A stretch of DNA of 6,787 nt from Candidatus Aerophobota bacterium (lineage in GTDB: Bacteria; Aerophobota; Aerophobia; Aerophobales; AE-B3A), in the NCBI GenBank assembly GCA_030616535.1, contig JAUWXE010000058.1:1-6787 (forward strand), given 5' to 3'. Under the pieces are notes generated by a model, which was not told the origin of the DNA, searched no databases, and saw only the letters and a list, made by a program, of their open reading frames with translations. The translations under genes and the position numbers were made by a program. Below, piece by piece: positions 5,018-6,787 of this stretch (positions within the stretch are counted from its first letter, which is position 1; every line of letters starts with the position of its first letter).

Positions 5018-6259
5018 ATGTCTTCTATTTTTAAGTCCAAAGTATCTTTCCTGGTGATTTTTATTACCTGCTCCCTAATAGCAGAGGTTGGGATCCTTTA
5101 TTACTTTTTGGTCTGGATTCCCAAACGACCACCAGAAAGGCCCCCAGTAAGGTATCTTATCCCGGTAGAAGGAGATAAAATCCCCTCCTTTACCCCTGTG
5201 AATATTGTCAGCTTAAAGAAAGCGTTTGAGCGAGAAAAAGATTTTCTTTCCCAAAAAATACGCTTCGATCAAAATCTTTCACTCGGTCAACAGAAAGTGA
5301 GCGCTGAGTTAATTAAGGAATCAGCCGAACTTTTCTTTAAGATTCTTGGGGAAGCTAGAAACCCAAAAGAGCTAAATCAGCTAATACAAAAGCGCTTCAA
5401 CATCTATCTGGCTGCCGGGCAAAAAGACCAGGGTAGGGTTCTTTTCACTGGCTACTTCTCTCCGGTTTATAAGGCAAGTCTTAGAAGGCGCGCCGATTAC
5501 CCATATCCCCTGTACCTTAAGCCTTCAGATCTAAAGGTGGCTGAGCTGGGCGAGTTTGACCTGCGGTTGGAGGGGGAAAAGATCGTCTACCGAATCGACA
5601 AAAAGAGAGAAGAGATTGTTCCTTATTATGCCCGAAAACAGATTGTGCAAGAAAAGATACTGGAAGGAAAAAATCTTGAGCTTGTGTACCTGAAGAGTAA
5701 AATAGACAGATTCTATCTTATGATCGAGGGATCCGGTAAGATAATGCTGGAGGACGGACAGAGCTTTTGGGCAAATTACGCCGCCAGCAACGGAAGACCC
5801 TATACCAGCCTGGGCAAACTTCTGCGAGAAGATGGCAAACTTTCTGCAGGAGAGCTTACCATGCAGGGGATAAAGGAGTATTTTGCCCGCCATCCTCACG
5901 AGATAGATCACTATTTGAACCAAAACCAGAGGTTCATATTCCACAGAAAAGAAGAAGATGGTCCCTATGGGGCCAGGGGGATAAAACTTACTCCCTTGAG
6001 ATCCCTCGCCGTGGATAAAAGCATTTTCCCTCTAGGGGCCTTGGCTTACATTGAGTATCAAGCCCCCAGGGTGAACAAGGCGGGCAAGGTGGAAGGTGAG
6101 GCTAAATATTCTCATTTCGTTTTCTGCCAGGACAGCGGAGTCGCCATAAAAGGCCCAGGGAGAGCAGACCTTTATTTTGGTGAGGGAGATCAGGCGCTAA
6201 AACGCGCCGAGCGCACTAAATCCCTGGGAAGGCTTTATTTTCTCATAAAAAAGAATTGA
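5018..6259 (+). CDS. mltA: MltA-type membrane-bound lytic transglycosylase
   Basis: Cleaves the MurNAc-GlcNAc bond of peptidoglycan, forming 1,6-anhydro-MurNAc, in wall turnover. It has 413 residues. An N-terminal hydrophobic segment (about 9-33) after basic residues should anchor it or export it; C18 lies within it, but the preceding FIT is a poor lipobox, unlike E. coli MltA, a lipoprotein. The MltA domain starts near FTGYFSP (143-149) and PLYLKPSDL and includes IEGSG (236-240, usually IQGSG), NGRPYTSLG and MQGIKEYF. The 3D domain follows: LAVDKSIFPLG with D333, CQDSGVAIKG with the expected catalytic D372, and RADLYFG with D384. All three signature aspartates are present, so it should be active. 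Residues 35-140 are a family-typical N-terminal region. No clear Shine-Dalgarno precedes the ATG at 5018, yet the only in-frame alternatives upstream end at a stop at 4958. MltA normally occurs in bacteria with an outer membrane. Confidence 0.92.
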   Translation: MSSIFKSKVSFLVIFITCSLIAEVGILYYFLVWIPKRPPERPPVRYLIPVEGDKIPSFTPVNIVSLKKAFEREKDFLSQKIRFDQNLSLGQQKVSAELIKESAELFFKILGEARNPKELNQLIQKRFNIYLAAGQKDQGRVLFTGYFSPVYKASLRRRADYPYPLYLKPSDLKVAELGEFDLRLEGEKIVYRIDKKREEIVPYYARKQIVQEKILEGKNLELVYLKSKIDRFYLMIEGSGKIMLEDGQSFWANYAASNGRPYTSLGKLLREDGKLSAGELTMQGIKEYFARHPHEIDHYLNQNQRFIFHRKEEDGPYGARGIKLTPLRSLAVDKSIFPLGALAYIEYQAPRVNKAGKVEGEAKYSHFVFCQDSGVAIKGPGRADLYFGEGDQALKRAERTKSLGRLYFLIKKN

Positions 6260-6274
6260 TTGAATTTGCGGGTA

Positions 6275-6302
6275 TTGACAGCTCAGGAGGAGTTTCTATA
6301 AT
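6275..6302 (+). promoter_or_regulatory. Perfect-consensus sigma70 promoter of the corrinoid protein gene
   Basis: TTGACA (6275-6280) and TATAAT (6297-6302), both exact consensus, spacer 16 bases. It begins 16 bases after the mltA stop, so the corrinoid gene is expressed separately from mltA. Expected start near 6309, giving a leader of only about 20 bases that contains the ribosome site. Confidence 0.8.
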
Positions 6303-6317
6303 AAGGGAAATTCTCAG

Positions 6318-6323
6318 AGGAGG
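6318..6323 (+). promoter_or_regulatory. Strong ribosome binding site of the corrinoid protein gene
   Basis: AGGAGG, an exact Shine-Dalgarno core, ends five bases before the ATG at 6329 and fixes that start. A second AGGAGG at 6284-6289 lies in the promoter spacer and would not be in the mRNA. Confidence 0.8.
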
Positions 6324-6328
6324 AGAAA

Positions 6329-6787
6329 ATGGACCTGAAACAGATTGCGGACAACCTCATTAAGGGCAAAGCTCCCGAGGTTAAGCAGTTGGTACAGAAG
6401 GCTATTGATGAAGGAGAGGATGTGGAAAAAGTTTTAAATGAGGGCCTGGTAGCGGGAATGAATGTAGTGGGAGTAAAGTTCAAAGCCAATGAGTTTTATA
6501 TTCCTGAAGTTCTCATTGCTGCTCGAGCTATGAAAGCAGGCATGGGGATTCTAAGACCAATCTTAGCTGAAAAAAATATCAAAGGAGTAGGTACAGTAGT
6601 TCTAGGCACGGTGAGAGGGGATCTTCACGATATAGGTAAAAATTTGGTGGCCATGATGCTGGAAGGAGCAGGATTCGAAATAATTGATTTGGGGGTGGAT
6701 GTGAGTCCTGAGAAGTTCATAGAGACAGCTAAGGAAAAGAAGGCAGATCTAGTAGGACTTTCAGCCCTCCTTACCACTACTATGCCC
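6329..6787 (+). CDS. Methyltransferase corrinoid (B12-binding) protein, N-terminal part (3' end outside window)
   Basis: Carries a methyl group on a cobalamin-type cofactor between a substrate methyltransferase and an acceptor methyltransferase, as in methylamine, methoxylated-aromatic or similar pathways. The 153 visible codons have no stop and run off the right edge; full-length members have about 210-220 residues. Residues 1-85 are the helical cap domain (B12-binding 2), with IDEGEDVEKVLNEGLVAGM and FYIPEVLIAARAMKAGM typical of the MtbC/MtmC/MttC group. The Rossmann-like B12 domain begins VVLGTVRGDLHDIGKNLV, with the cobalt-ligand motif DxHxxG as D98-L-H100-D-I-G103, then FEIIDLGVDV and the base-off S145-A-L motif in GLSALLTTTMP. 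The C-terminal GG motif is beyond the edge. MetH also has these domains but as part of a long protein; here they stand alone. The methyl substrate cannot be told from this protein; partner methyltransferases may lie downstream. Confidence 0.93.
   Translation, partial: MDLKQIADNLIKGKAPEVKQLVQKAIDEGEDVEKVLNEGLVAGMNVVGVKFKANEFYIPEVLIAARAMKAGMGILRPILAEKNIKGVGTVVLGTVRGDLHDIGKNLVAMMLEGAGFEIIDLGVDVSPEKFIETAKEKKADLVGLSALLTTTMP

Noticed and set aside
5531..5944. Open frame on the minus strand within the mltA gene
   Set aside because: No family motif, no ribosome site, and full overlap with well-supported MltA domain sequence.
6311..6327. Hairpin TTCTC / GAGAA that would place the corrinoid gene's ribosome site in a loop
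   Set aside because: Five pairs with only two G-C are too weak to hide the site; probably a by-product of purine-rich sequence.

Overview
The window looks like chromosomal DNA of an anaerobic bacterium with an outer membrane, at moderate GC (roughly the low-to-mid 40s percent by eye). The outer membrane is inferred from an MltA-type lytic transglycosylase. The anaerobic lifestyle is inferred from nickel-enzyme maturation factors (HypB, HypA) and a methyltransferase corrinoid protein. An alpha-L-arabinofuranosidase, a ROK sugar kinase and a CUT1-type ABC ATPase point to growth on plant-derived sugars. This combination fits several uncultured fermentative or acetogenic lineages, but nothing here fixes the phylum.

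Layout, left to right. (1) 1-803, plus: C-terminal part of a GH51 arabinofuranosidase, cut by the window edge. (2) 884-911: a good sigma70-type promoter, followed by a plus-strand operon of ROK glucokinase (965-1954), hypB (1974-2642) and hypA (2717-3091). (3) Converging on it, a minus-strand block that reads tRNA-Leu(CAG) (4788-4705), a 107-residue conserved protein of unknown function (4604-4281) and an ABC transporter ATPase (4273-3116). The two protein genes are 7 bases apart. (4) 4789-5017: a 229-base divergent region holding the tRNA promoter on minus and a promoter for the MltA gene on plus. (5) 5018-6259, plus: MltA-like lytic transglycosylase. (6) 6275-6302: a perfect-consensus sigma70 promoter in front of a corrinoid protein gene (6329 to the right edge, incomplete). 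No stretch over 300 bases lacks a gene.

Functional picture. The left part handles sugars: arabinose release, then phosphorylation of glucose or a related hexose. HypA and HypB deliver nickel, classically to [NiFe]-hydrogenase. Their target is not in the window, and no other hyp gene is present. The corrinoid protein would carry a methyl group between a substrate methyltransferase and an acceptor such as tetrahydrofolate, which would fit an organism with one-carbon metabolism. The three plus-strand promoters all have a 16-base spacer, and two share an extended -10 beginning TGATA.

Most of the window is ordinary metabolism. The parts most worth a second look are the tRNA-Leu locus (promoter so close that the transcript may start at the mature 5' end, plus a 3'-abutting hairpin that repeats the tRNA's own 5' acceptor sequence), the consensus promoter of the corrinoid gene, the isolated hypBA pair, and the conserved unknown gene beside the ABC ATPase. 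I see no CRISPR array, insertion sequence or clear novel multi-gene system.
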